A DNA stretch of 64,000 nucleotides, from contig CAVOKJ010000002.1 in assembly GCA_963696495.1 (NCBI GenBank), forward strand, positions 62,001 to 126,000, written 5' to 3'. Shown here one piece after another: positions 1 through 8,918 of the stretch. Positions within the stretch are counted from its first letter, which is position 1; each line of letters starts with the position of its first letter. Under the pieces are notes generated by a model. That model had not been told where the DNA came from, did no database searches, and saw only the letters and a list, made by a program, of their open reading frames with translations. The DNA is from Bog-756 sp963696495. GTDB taxonomy: Bacteria; Actinomycetota; Acidimicrobiia; Acidimicrobiales; RAAP-2. Position numbers and translations under genes: made by a program.

Positions 1-200
1 TCATCCTCTACCTGATCTCGGTCGGCGACGTCAAGGGCTTCGCCCTCTTCCTCGGGATCTCGACGGTCTTCGACATCTTCATCACCTACTTCTTCACCCG
101 GCCGTTCGTGATCCTGCTGGGCCAGCGTCGCAGCAGTGAGACGTCCACCACCATGAGCATGGCCACCGGGCTGGGTGTGAGCACCGGGGTGACCCCATGA
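1..200 (+). CDS. secD: SecD, preprotein translocase subunit (3' end only)
   Basis: Only the last 66 codons are present, in the frame starting at base 3. They encode the final transmembrane segments of an SecD/SecF/RND-type membrane protein (FLGISTVFDIFITYFFTRP), followed by a short polar tail. SecD works with SecF in the inner membrane and uses the proton motive force to help the Sec channel release exported proteins. The stop codon overlaps the secF start as ATGA (197-200), the normal translationally coupled secDF arrangement. Identity rests mainly on that junction and on the membrane-segment pattern. Confidence 0.9.
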   Translation, partial: ILYLISVGDVKGFALFLGISTVFDIFITYFFTRPFVILLGQRRSSETSTTMSMATGLGVSTGVTP

Positions 201-1633
201 CCCCGAACGACGGCACCGGCAAGGGCCCCGAGGACGAAGAGGCGGCCGAAGAGCTGGAGGAGGCGTTCGAGGAGGAGCTCGAGTTCGCCGCCGTCGAGGA
301 GGAGCGAGAGGCCCGGGGCGAGAAGCGTCACAACGTGTTCGTCCGCCTCTACCGGGGGGAGACCTCCTTCGACTTCATCGGGCGCCGGAAGGTGTGGTTC
401 GGCGTGTCGGCGGCCATCATCCTGATCGGGATCATCTCCCTCAGCACCCGTGGGCTCAACCTGGGCATCGACTTCAAGGGCGGGCAGTCGTGGCTGGTCT
501 CCTCGAACACCCTCACCGTCGCCGAAGCCACCACCGCCGCCGAGTCGGCGGGCGTGACCCAACCGACGGTGGTCCAGCTCACCGACCAGCTCAACCACAC
601 CAAGCAGATCCAGGTGACCGTCGACCTCAATTCGAAGCCGGCGGCCCAGCGAGCCACCATCGAGGACAACGTCCAGGACGCGCTGGCCAAGGCCGCCCAC
701 ACGACGCCGAACAATGTGAACTTCGACGACGTGGGCCCGACGTGGGGCGGTCAGGTGACCTCGAAGGCCATCGAGGCCCTGATCGTGTTCTTCATCGCTG
801 TCACGCTCTACATCTCTGTCCGCTTCGAGTTCAAGATGGCGATCGCCGCCATCATCGCGGTGATCCACGACATCCTCATCACGGTGGGCATCTACTCGAT
901 CGCCGGGTTCCAGGTGACGCCGGACACGGTGATCGCCGTGCTCACGGTGCTCGGCTACTCGCTCTACGACACCGTGGTGGTGTTCGACCGAATACGCGAC
1001 AACTCGAAGGGCCTCGGCGCGTCCGGTCGCATCACGTACTCGGACATGGTCAACCTGTCGATGAACCAGACACTGGCGCGGTCGATCAACACCTCGCTGG
1101 TGGCGATCATCCCGGTGCTGTCGGTCCTGGTGATCGGCTCGTTCATCCTCGGCGCCACATCGTTGCAGGACTTCGGCCTGGCCCTGGTCATCGGCCTGAC
1201 CAGTGGTGCGTACTCGTCGATCTTCATCGCCTCGCCGCTGCTGGCGCTGATGAAGGAGCGGGAGGCCCGCTACATCACCATCCGCCAACGACTGGAGACG
1301 AGAGGAGAGAGGGCGGCGATCCTCACGCCGGCGGCGGCGGCGGCCATGGCCGGCGCCGGGGTCGGGGCCGGAACCAGGGCGGCGGGCCGAGCCCGCGCCC
1401 AGACCACCGGTGTGATCCGACCGGGGGCCGGGTCCTCGGCCCGGCGGGCGAAGGCGGCCACCACCAAGGGCACCTCTTCCACGTCTGCCGGTCCCGTGGA
1501 GTCGAACGGATCCGGGACCAAGTCGTCGGGGAGCGCCCGCTCCTCGACCGGTGGCGCCCGGCCGGCGGGGAACCGGCCACCGCCCCGGCCCCGGAAGGGC
1601 AAGGGCAAGGGCGGCAAGGGGAAACGCCGCTGA
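197..1633 (+). CDS. secF: SecF, preprotein translocase subunit
   Basis: This is a 478-residue partner of SecD in the Sec translocon. After about 55 acidic cytoplasmic residues come TM1 (about residues 73-90), the family motif GIDFKGG just after it, a periplasmic P1 domain, and five further TM segments (about 190-350) including GYSLYDTVVVFDRIRDN. The conserved core ends near residue 370. It is followed by about 110 residues rich in Ala, Gly, Ser, Arg and Lys, ending in a Lys/Gly/Arg cluster, which is longer and more basic than usual. The ATG overlaps the secD stop. No apt gene follows, although secDF-apt-rel is a common order. Confidence 0.96.
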   Translation: MTPNDGTGKGPEDEEAAEELEEAFEEELEFAAVEEEREARGEKRHNVFVRLYRGETSFDFIGRRKVWFGVSAAIILIGIISLSTRGLNLGIDFKGGQSWLVSSNTLTVAEATTAAESAGVTQPTVVQLTDQLNHTKQIQVTVDLNSKPAAQRATIEDNVQDALAKAAHTTPNNVNFDDVGPTWGGQVTSKAIEALIVFFIAVTLYISVRFEFKMAIAAIIAVIHDILITVGIYSIAGFQVTPDTVIAVLTVLGYSLYDTVVVFDRIRDNSKGLGASGRITYSDMVNLSMNQTLARSINTSLVAIIPVLSVLVIGSFILGATSLQDFGLALVIGLTSGAYSSIFIASPLLALMKEREARYITIRQRLETRGERAAILTPAAAAAMAGAGVGAGTRAAGRARAQTTGVIRPGAGSSARRAKAATTKGTSSTSAGPVESNGSGTKSSGSARSSTGGARPAGNRPPPRPRKGKGKGGKGKRR

Positions 1634-1798
1634 TCGCCGTGGGGACCGGTCCGGTACCCTCGGTGCCGGCCGTCCGGGCCGGCCGGAGCGTCGGGACCGG
1701 GTGCCGGCACCGGCGGGGAGCCGCCGACCGGTGCGATCGACCGGGTGGCCACCGCCCCGGTCGGGGCGTACGGGTACCGGTGACAGGCCCGTGACAGG

Positions 1799-1804
1799 TA
1801 CCGT
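1799..1804 (+). promoter_or_regulatory. -10 box of rel, leaderless type
   Basis: TACCGT lies exactly six bases before the rel ATG (spacer GTAGGG). A transcript starting at the ATG would therefore have no leader, and no Shine-Dalgarno sequence is present. The direct repeat GTGACAGG occurs twice just upstream (about 1780-1798). The 177 bases between secF and rel otherwise hold only GC-rich palindromes, such as GGTGCCGGCACC at 1700-1711. Confidence 0.5.
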
Positions 1805-1810
1805 GTAGGG

Positions 1811-4366
1811 ATGGCTTTGGCCACACCAGTCCCTGCTGGGGGCACCACCGACGGGACCGGGGAACGCGCCGGTGGCACCGCGCTGCCCACCGATCCGGAT
1901 GCGCTGCTCGCCCCGGTGGTCGAGGCGTTCCTGCGCCGGCACCCCGGTGACGACACCTCGCTGATCCTCCGGGCGGCCGAGACGGCCACCGTGGCCCACG
2001 CCGGGCAGCTGCGCCGGTCGGGCGAGCCGTACATCACCCATCCCATCGCCGTGGCCGGCATCGTCGCTGAGCTGGGACTGGATGCCCAGACGGTGGCGGC
2101 CGCCCTCCTGCACGACGCCGTGGAGGACACCGGGGTCACCACCGAGATCATCGACCGGGACTTCGGCCCGGCCGTCGCCCTCATCGTGGACGGGGTCACC
2201 AAGCTGGACCGGCTCCAGTTCGACTCGAAGGAGGCCCAGCAGGCGGCGACCGTCCGCAAGATGCTCGTGGCGATGGCCAACGACTGGCGGGTCCTGATCA
2301 TCAAGCTGGCCGACCGCCTCCACAACATGCGGACGCTCTCGGTCATGCCCGAGTGGAAGCAGCGCCGGACCGCCCAGGAGACCCTGGACATCTACGCCCC
2401 GCTGGCCCACCGCCTCGGGATCCAGGAGGTGAAGTGGCAGCTGGAGGACCTGGCCTTCGCCACCCTCCACCCGAAGCGCTACGCGGAGATCGAACAGATG
2501 GTGGCCAGCCGCGCCCCCCTGCGAGACGAGTTCCTGGCCCGGGTGCTGGTGTCGGTGCGGGAGCGCCTGGCCGCGTCCGGAGTCAACGCCGAGGTGACCG
2601 GCCGTCCGAAGCACCTCTGGAGCATCTACGAGAAGATGGTGGTGCGGGGCAAGGAGTTCGACGATCTCTACGACCTGGTGGGGATCCGGGTGATCGTGGA
2701 GTCGGAACGGGACTGCTGGGCCGCCCTCGGGTCGATCCACGCCATCTGGTCGCCGGTGCAGGGCCGGTTCAAGGACTACATCAACTCCCCGAAGTTCAAC
2801 CTGTACCAGTCGCTGCACACGACGGTGATCGGCCTCGACGGCAAGCCCATCGAGGTGCAGGTGCGCACGCACGAGATGCACCGCCGGGCCGAGTACGGCA
2901 TCGCCGCCCACTGGGGCTACAAGGTCAACCCGACCAGGACCGAGCGCCCGGCGGTGTCGCCCAAGGCCGGCAAGGACGCCGGTGGGACGACGACCAAGGC
3001 CCGTCCGGACAAGTCCGGCGGCAAGGGGGCGCCCAAGCCCGCCAAGGCCTCCCCGCCTCTCGACGGCAAGGTCGACGGCAAGGAGGCCAAAGGGGCGAAG
3101 GACGGAGCGGTAAAGGACGGAGCCAAGGCCGCCACCAAGAAGGCCTCGGCGATCACCGCCGCCCAGCGGGCCGAGATGGCCGAGCGTGACCGGCGGGCCG
3201 AGCTGGTGGCGCTGGCCAAGGAGACCTCCTCCACCACCGCCGAGGTCGAGTGGATGCAGCGGATCGTCGACTTCCAGAACGAGACGACCGATCCCATCGA
3301 ATTCCTCGAGGCGCTGAAGCTCGACCTCGAGGAGGACGAGGTCTACATCTTCACGCCGAAGGGCAAGGTCATCGCCCTCACCGCCAACGCCACCCCGGTC
3401 GACTTCGCCTACGCCATCCACACCGAGGTGGGCCACCGGTGCATCGGGGCCAAGGTGAACGGGCGGCTGGTGCCGTTGGACACCCGGCTCAGCTCGGCCG
3501 ACACCGTGGAGATCTTCACGTCCAAGGCACCGACGGCGGGTCCGTCGCGTGACTGGCTGGGGATGGTGGCCTCGTCGAGGGCCCGCACGAAGATCCGCCA
3601 GTGGTTCTCCCGCGAGCGCCGCGAGGACGCCATCGAGCTCGGGCGGGAGGAGCTGGTCAAAGAGCTCCGACGGGAAGGGCTCCCCATCCAGAAGCTGGCC
3701 TCCGAGCGCGCCCTGGCCGAGCTGGCCGAGAAGATGAACTACGCCGACCCCGACGCCCTCCACGCGGCCATCGGGGACAACCGGGTGTCGGCCCGTGCCG
3801 TGGCCCAGCGGGTCCTGCGGGACCTGCGGGGTGGCGGCTACGAGGAGCAGCTGCCCGTCACCGCCCGCCAGCAGCCCACCGCCGCCCGGCCGGGACGCGG
3901 CTCGGCCGTCGGGGTCTACGTCGAGGGCCTCGACGACCTCATGGTCCGCCTGTCCCGTTGCTGCACGCCGGTCCCCGGCGACGAGATCGTGGGCTTCGTG
4001 ACGCGCGGACGGGGTGTATCGGTGCACCGGGCCGACTGTGCCAACGCCGCATCCCTGGCCAGTCGCTCCCGGGAACGACTCATCGAGGTCGAGTGGGACC
4101 ACCGGTCCTCGGGGGTGTTCGTGGCCACCATCGAGGTCGTGGCCATTGACCGGTCCCGCCTGCTCACCGACGTGACCAAGGTGGTCTCCGAGCACCACCT
4201 GAACATCGTGAGCGCCAACACCCAGACCGACCCCGACCGCATCAGCCGCATGCGGTTCGACGTCGAGCTGGCGGACCCCGGGCACCTCGAGTCGGTGCTC
4301 AACCTGATCCGGCACCTCGACGCCGTCTACGACGTCTACCGCATCCTCCCGGGCAAGAAGGGCTGA
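1811..4366 (+). CDS. rel: Bifunctional (p)ppGpp synthetase/hydrolase Rel
   Basis: This 851-residue RSH enzyme makes and degrades the alarmone (p)ppGpp. In order it has an intact HD hydrolase domain (LLHDAVEDT; LADRLHNMRT), a synthetase domain with RFKD (the charge pattern of bifunctional Rel, against EFDD in monofunctional RelA) and YQSLHT, a TGS domain (IFTPKGKVIAL), a zinc-finger/helical part (CCTPVPGDE...HRADC) and a C-terminal ACT domain. Between synthetase and TGS there is an unusual insertion of roughly 80-90 residues, rich in Lys, Ala, Gly and Pro (about 373-455). The gene starts at ATG right after a leaderless-type -10 box and is followed after 6 bases by hisS. Confidence 0.97.
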   Translation: MALATPVPAGGTTDGTGERAGGTALPTDPDALLAPVVEAFLRRHPGDDTSLILRAAETATVAHAGQLRRSGEPYITHPIAVAGIVAELGLDAQTVAAALLHDAVEDTGVTTEIIDRDFGPAVALIVDGVTKLDRLQFDSKEAQQAATVRKMLVAMANDWRVLIIKLADRLHNMRTLSVMPEWKQRRTAQETLDIYAPLAHRLGIQEVKWQLEDLAFATLHPKRYAEIEQMVASRAPLRDEFLARVLVSVRERLAASGVNAEVTGRPKHLWSIYEKMVVRGKEFDDLYDLVGIRVIVESERDCWAALGSIHAIWSPVQGRFKDYINSPKFNLYQSLHTTVIGLDGKPIEVQVRTHEMHRRAEYGIAAHWGYKVNPTRTERPAVSPKAGKDAGGTTTKARPDKSGGKGAPKPAKASPPLDGKVDGKEAKGAKDGAVKDGAKAATKKASAITAAQRAEMAERDRRAELVALAKETSSTTAEVEWMQRIVDFQNETTDPIEFLEALKLDLEEDEVYIFTPKGKVIALTANATPVDFAYAIHTEVGHRCIGAKVNGRLVPLDTRLSSADTVEIFTSKAPTAGPSRDWLGMVASSRARTKIRQWFSRERREDAIELGREELVKELRREGLPIQKLASERALAELAEKMNYADPDALHAAIGDNRVSARAVAQRVLRDLRGGGYEEQLPVTARQQPTAARPGRGSAVGVYVEGLDDLMVRLSRCCTPVPGDEIVGFVTRGRGVSVHRADCANAASLASRSRERLIEVEWDHRSSGVFVATIEVVAIDRSRLLTDVTKVVSEHHLNIVSANTQTDPDRISRMRFDVELADPGHLESVLNLIRHLDAVYDVYRILPGKKG

Positions 4367-4372
4367 GGACCG

Positions 4373-5644
4373 GTGGCCGACGACGCGCTGGCGGCGCGCG
4401 CCCCGAGCGGGACCCACGACGTCCTGTGGCCGGAGTCGGCGCGCTGGGAGGCACTGCTCGCCGCGTTCGCCGGCCACGTGGAGTCCGCCGGCTACGGCCT
4501 GGCCCACACGCCGATCTTCGAGGACGTCAAGGTGTTCCGTCGGGGCATCGGCGAGGGAAGCGACGTGGTCGGCAAGGAGATGTACGAGTTCGAGGACCGG
4601 GGCGGGCGGCTCCTCGCCCTCCGCCCCGAGGGGACCGCCCCCCTCGTCCGCGCCTATGTCCAGCACCGCCCGCCCCTCCCGTGGAAGGCCTGGTACGCCA
4701 CCCCGGCCTTCCGCTACGAACGTCCCCAGGCGGGGCGGTACCGCCAGCACCACCAGCTGGGGATCGAGGCGCTGGGCCCCGAGGACCCCGACCTCGACGT
4801 CGAGGTGGTCTGGCTGGCCGACTCCTTCTTCCGGTCGCTTGGCCTGGCCGCCTTCGGGCTGCGGATCAATTCGATGGGCGACGGCGTGTGCCGGCCCGCC
4901 TACCTCGAGATCCTGCGCGCCTACCTCGACGACCGCCGGGAGCAGCTCTGCCCCGAGCACCGTGAGCGACTCGACGCCAACCCGCTGCGGGCCCTCGACT
5001 GCAAGCGCCCGTCGTGCCGGGAGGCGACGCAGGAGGCACCGCGGCTGTCCGACCACCTGTGCGACCCCTGCCGGCAGCACTTCGACCGGGTGCAGGCGGG
5101 CCTCCACACCCTCGAGGTGCCCTTCGACCTCGACCACCGGCTGGTCCGGGGGTTCGACTACTACACCCGGACAACCTTCGAGTTCTCGTCCGGCGCCCTC
5201 GAGTCGGCGCAGAACGGGATCGGGGGAGGCGGCCGCTACGACGGCCTGGTCGAGATGCTGGGCGGTCCGCCCACCCCGGGGATCGGCTTCGGCATCGGGA
5301 TCGAACGCCTGCTGCTGGCCTGCGACGCCGAAGGCGTGTTCGCCGTCGCCCCCGAGCCTCTCGACGCCTTCGTGGTCGACGTGACCGGGGGCGAGGCGGC
5401 CAGGGACATCACCGCCTCGTTGCGCCGCGCCGGCCTGCGGGCCGACCGGGCCTTCGACGGCCGGTCGATGAAGTCGCAACTGAAGTCGGCGGACCGGTCC
5501 GGTGCGGCGATCGCCGTCATCGTCGGTCCCGACGAGCTGGCCGCCGGCACGGTGTCGCTCCGGCCGCTCCGGGGGGAGGGGGGCCAAGAGACCGTCCCGG
5601 CCGCCGGGTTGGTGGAGGCGCTCCGCCGGGCGCCCCGTCGATGA
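4373..5644 (+). CDS. hisS: Histidyl-tRNA synthetase
   Basis: A class II aminoacyl-tRNA synthetase of 423 residues that charges tRNA-His in the cytoplasm. Visible motifs are GTHDVL at the N terminus, EGTAPLVRAYVQH, motif 2 (FRYERPQAGRYRQHHQ), the histidine-specific LVRGFDYYTRTTFEF, and motif 3 (GIGFGIGIERLLL). A C-terminal anticodon-binding domain follows. The GTG start lies 6 bases after the rel stop. The 18 codons between the start and motif GTHDV are normal for the family. Confidence 0.96.
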   Translation: MADDALAARAPSGTHDVLWPESARWEALLAAFAGHVESAGYGLAHTPIFEDVKVFRRGIGEGSDVVGKEMYEFEDRGGRLLALRPEGTAPLVRAYVQHRPPLPWKAWYATPAFRYERPQAGRYRQHHQLGIEALGPEDPDLDVEVVWLADSFFRSLGLAAFGLRINSMGDGVCRPAYLEILRAYLDDRREQLCPEHRERLDANPLRALDCKRPSCREATQEAPRLSDHLCDPCRQHFDRVQAGLHTLEVPFDLDHRLVRGFDYYTRTTFEFSSGALESAQNGIGGGGRYDGLVEMLGGPPTPGIGFGIGIERLLLACDAEGVFAVAPEPLDAFVVDVTGGEAARDITASLRRAGLRADRAFDGRSMKSQLKSADRSGAAIAVIVGPDELAAGTVSLRPLRGEGGQETVPAAGLVEALRRAPRR

Positions 5645-5661
5645 GCCTCCGCCCGCCCATC

Positions 5662-5667
5662 TACCCT
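5662..5667 (+). promoter_or_regulatory. Possible -10 box upstream of aspS
   Basis: TACCCT lies in the 67-103 base gap between hisS and aspS and fits the TANNNT pattern seen before several genes here. Unlike those, it would leave a leader of about 40-75 bases, so aspS would be translated from a Shine-Dalgarno site. Confidence 0.25.
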
Positions 5668-5747
5668 GTGCTTGGTCCCGGACACGGGCCCCCCACCCGA
5701 AAGGCCCTCTCGTGACAGCCTCAGCCAGCCCGACGGAGTCCACGTCG

Positions 5748-7478
5748 ATGCGCACCCGCCTGTGCGGGACCCTGCGGAGCGAGGACGTGGGATCAACGGT
5801 GACGGTGTGCGGCTGGGTGGCCAAACGGCGGGAGCACGGTGAGCATCTGGCGTTCATCGACCTGCGCGACCACACGGGAATCCTCCAGTGCGTGGTGCCG
5901 GGGACGGTCGACGTGCGCAGCGAGTACGTGGTCGCCGTCGAAGGCGTCGTCCGGCCCCGCCCCGAGGGTACGGCCAACCCGGACCTGCCCACCGGCGACG
6001 TCGAGCTCGGCGAGTGCACGGTGACGCTCCTCAACGCCGCCGAACCGCCGCCCTTCGCCGTCGACGACCGGGTCGAGGTGGACGAGGTGACCCGGCTGAA
6101 GCACCGCTTCGTCGACCTCAGGCGGCCGAGGATGCAGTCCAACCTCAGGTTGCGGGCCGCCGTCAACGGTGCGCTCCGGGCGGCCATGGACCGGCAGGGC
6201 TTCGTCGAGGTCGAGACGCCGCTGCTGTGGGCCCCGACCCCCGAAGGGGCGCGTGAGTTCACCGTGCCGAGCCGGCTGACGCCCGGGTCCTGCTACGTCC
6301 TGCCCCAAAGCCCGCAGCTGGCCAAACAACTGCTCATGGTGGCCGGGGTGGACCGGTACTACCAGATAGCCCGCTGCCTCCGTGACGAGGATCTGCGGGC
6401 CGACCGGCAGTTCGAGTTCAGCCAGCTGGACGTCGAGGCCTCCTTCGTCACCCAGGAGGACGTGCTCGCCTTCGTGTCCGAGGCGGTGCTCGACGCCGCC
6501 GAGGTGGTCACCGGTGTCCGGCCCGACGACATCCCGCGCATGACGTGGGCCGAGGCCGTCGACCGCTACGGCACGGACAAGCCGGACATCCGCTTCGGCA
6601 TGGAGCTGATCGATCTGTCCGCGGTGTTCGAGGGGACCGGGGTGAAGGCGTTCGGGGCGCCCTGCGTGAAGGCGATCGTCCTCGAGGGCGGGGCCGAGCT
6701 CACCCGGTCCCGGCTGGACAGCCTCACCGACCGGGCCCGGCAACTGGGCGCCAAGGGGCTGGCGTGGTTCAAGGTGGTCGGGGACGACGGGGCTCCCGGA
6801 TCGCTCGACTCGCCACTCGACCGGTTCCTCTCCGAGGCGGAGCGCTCGGCCCTCCTGGAGGTCACCGGCGCCGCTGCCGGTGACCTGGTCCTGGTGGTGG
6901 CCGACGAGTACCGGCTGGCGTGCACGGTGCTCGGGCACCTGCGCGTGCAGCTCGGAGGCCGCCCGGTGAGTGAGGGACCGTTCCGCTACCTGTGGGTCGT
7001 CGACTTCCCGATGTTCGACGGCGTGGACGACGCCGGCCACCCGGTGGCGGCCCACCACCCGTTCACCATGCCCCATCCCGACGACCTCGACCGTCTCGAG
7101 TCGGATCCGGCCTCGGTGCGGTCGCAGGCCTACGACCTGGTCCTCAACGGATGGGAGCTCGGATCCGGCAGCGTCCGTATCCACCGCGACGACATCCAGA
7201 GCCGGGTGTTCGCCGCGCTGGGTATCGGGGCCGACGAGGCGCAGTCCCGCTTCGGGTTCCTGCTCGGGGCCTTTCGCTACGGCGCGCCGCCCCACGCCGG
7301 GTTCGCCGTGGGCATCGACCGGCTGGTGGCCATCTTCGCCGGCGAGGACAGCATCCGCGAGGTCATCGCCTTCCCGAAGACCCAGTCGGGCTCGGACCCG
7401 ATGACCGGCGCACCGAAGCCGGTGGCCCCCGGGGTGCTGGCCGATCTCCGGCTGCGGGCCATTCCGTCGGAGGACTGA
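5748..7478 (+). CDS. aspS: Aspartyl-tRNA synthetase
   Basis: A bacterial-type class II synthetase charging tRNA-Asp. It has an N-terminal OB-fold anticodon domain (CGWVAKRREHGEHLAFIDLRD), motif 2 (FRDEDLRADRQ equivalent: CLRDEDLRADRQFEFSQLD), the bacterial GAD insertion domain and motif 3 (GFAVGIDRLVAIF). The ATG at 5748 is chosen because family members begin near M-R-T-x-x-C-G and because GGAG at 5735-5738 lies 9 bases upstream. A GTG at 5712, with a GAAAGG before it, would add 12 Ser/Thr-rich residues and cannot be excluded. The open frame runs further upstream, but that part overlaps hisS and looks like shadow. Confidence 0.96.
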   Translation: MRTRLCGTLRSEDVGSTVTVCGWVAKRREHGEHLAFIDLRDHTGILQCVVPGTVDVRSEYVVAVEGVVRPRPEGTANPDLPTGDVELGECTVTLLNAAEPPPFAVDDRVEVDEVTRLKHRFVDLRRPRMQSNLRLRAAVNGALRAAMDRQGFVEVETPLLWAPTPEGAREFTVPSRLTPGSCYVLPQSPQLAKQLLMVAGVDRYYQIARCLRDEDLRADRQFEFSQLDVEASFVTQEDVLAFVSEAVLDAAEVVTGVRPDDIPRMTWAEAVDRYGTDKPDIRFGMELIDLSAVFEGTGVKAFGAPCVKAIVLEGGAELTRSRLDSLTDRARQLGAKGLAWFKVVGDDGAPGSLDSPLDRFLSEAERSALLEVTGAAAGDLVLVVADEYRLACTVLGHLRVQLGGRPVSEGPFRYLWVVDFPMFDGVDDAGHPVAAHHPFTMPHPDDLDRLESDPASVRSQAYDLVLNGWELGSGSVRIHRDDIQSRVFAALGIGADEAQSRFGFLLGAFRYGAPPHAGFAVGIDRLVAIFAGEDSIREVIAFPKTQSGSDPMTGAPKPVAPGVLADLRLRAIPSED

Positions 7479-7488
7479 CCGGTGCACC

Positions 7489-8904
7489 GTGCCCGGTGAC
7501 GACCTGTTCTCCGGTGTTGCCCAGGAGCGCCTGGCCGCCCGCGCCCCCCTCGCCGCCCGGCTCCGGCCCCGCACGCTCGACGAGATCGTCGGCCAACGGC
7601 ACCTGGTCGGCCCCGGCGCCCCGTTGCGGGCCCTCATCGAGTCGGACCGGCTGACCTCGGCCATCCTGTGGGGCCCTCCGGGGACCGGCAAGACCACCCT
7701 GGCTTCGGTGGTGGCCACGGTGACGGCCAAGCACTTCGTGCCCCTGTCGGCGGTGACCGCCGGGGTCAAGGACGTCCGCGAGGTGGTCGAGGCGGCCCGT
7801 CGCCTGCTGGGTGAGCAGGGGAGGGGGACCATCCTGTTCCTCGACGAGGTCCACCGGTTCAACCGGTCGCAGCAGGACGCGCTGCTCCCCTCGGTGGAAG
7901 AGGGACTGTTGGTGCTCATCGGAGCCACCACCGAGAACCCGTTCTTCGAGGTCAACGCCCCGTTGCTGTCGCGGTCGACGCTGTGGCGTCTCGAGCCCCT
8001 GTCGTTGGACGACCTCGAGGAGGTGGTGGCCCGGGGCCTGGAGGCGGAGGGCACCACGGCGGAGCCGGAGGCGGTGGCCGCCCTGGTCGGCCTGGCCGAC
8101 GGGGACGCCAGGGCGGCGCTCACCACGCTCGAGGTGGCCGTCGCCCTGGCCGGCTCGTCGCCGGTCACCCTGGGCGACGTGGAGCGGGCCCGGCATTCCC
8201 GCCTCCACCACTACGGCGAGGACGACCACTACGACCAGGTGAGCGCCTTCATCAAATCCGTGCGGGGGTCCGACCCCGACGCCGGCCTGTACTGGCTCGC
8301 CCGGATGCTCGAGTCGGGCGAGGACGCCCGGTTCATCGCCCGCCGACTGGTCATCCTGGCCAGCGAGGACATCGGTGAGGCCGATCCACTGGCGCTCGTG
8401 GTGGCCGATGCCGCCGCCCGGGCGGTCGAGTTCGTCGGACTGCCCGAGGCCCAGCTGAACCTGGCCCAGGCGGTGGTCCACCTGGCCTGCGCCCCCAAGT
8501 CCAACCGGGTCACGGTGGCCCTCGGACTGGCCCAGCGGGACGTGCGTGAGGGTCCACGCGGGGACGTGCCCACCCACCTGCGGGACGCCCACTACCGGAG
8601 CGCCTCGAGCATCGGCCACGGCGAGGGCTACGTCTACCCCCACGACCGGCCCGATGCCTGGGCCGACCAGCAGTACCGGCCCGAGGGCCTGGCGGCCAAC
8701 CGCTACTACGAGCCGAGCGACCGGGGCCACGAGGCGGTGGTGGCCGAGCGCCTCCGGCGGTGGCGCAGCGAGGGGCCCGCCAGTGGGGCCGCCGAGACCG
8801 GCGGAACCGACGGGGGCACGACCGACGGTGAGGCCGGCGGGGCCGGCGGGGCCGGCGAGGCCGGCGGGGCCGGCGGGGCCGACGAACACCCCCCGGAGGT
8901 TTAG
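7489..8904 (+). CDS. rarA: Replication-associated AAA+ ATPase RarA/MgsA
   Basis: This 471-residue protein matches the RarA (MgsA/Mgs1) clamp-loader-like ATPases that act at stalled replication forks. Visible are RPRTLDEIVGQRHL, Walker A GPPGTGKTT, Walker B ILFLDEVHRF, sensor 1 ATTENP, and the family's C-terminal tetramerisation region (SRLHHYGEDDHYDQVSAFIKSVRGSDPDA; quoted in part). The tail after about residue 430 is a Gly/Ala/Glu repeat (GGAGGAGEAGGAGG) not typical of the family. GTG start 10 bases after aspS. Confidence 0.95.
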   Translation: MPGDDLFSGVAQERLAARAPLAARLRPRTLDEIVGQRHLVGPGAPLRALIESDRLTSAILWGPPGTGKTTLASVVATVTAKHFVPLSAVTAGVKDVREVVEAARRLLGEQGRGTILFLDEVHRFNRSQQDALLPSVEEGLLVLIGATTENPFFEVNAPLLSRSTLWRLEPLSLDDLEEVVARGLEAEGTTAEPEAVAALVGLADGDARAALTTLEVAVALAGSSPVTLGDVERARHSRLHHYGEDDHYDQVSAFIKSVRGSDPDAGLYWLARMLESGEDARFIARRLVILASEDIGEADPLALVVADAAARAVEFVGLPEAQLNLAQAVVHLACAPKSNRVTVALGLAQRDVREGPRGDVPTHLRDAHYRSASSIGHGEGYVYPHDRPDAWADQQYRPEGLAANRYYEPSDRGHEAVVAERLRRWRSEGPASGAAETGGTDGGTTDGEAGGAGGAGEAGGAGGADEHPPEV

Positions 8905-8906
8905 GC

Positions 8907-8912
8907 CAGACT
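8907..8912 (+). promoter_or_regulatory. -10-like box of the S53 protease gene
   Basis: CAGACT lies six bases (GTCCCA) before the ATG, the same geometry as the leaderless TANNNT promoters in this window but with C at the first position. No Shine-Dalgarno sequence is present. Confidence 0.35.
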
Positions 8913-8918
8913 GTCCCA

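Noticed and set aside
86..6262. A 2058-codon open frame on the minus strand
   Set aside because: It is antisense to secF, rel, hisS and aspS, which carry clear family motifs. Long stop-free antisense frames are expected with such GC-rich third positions, and the translation is Arg/Gly/Pro/His-rich without any domain.
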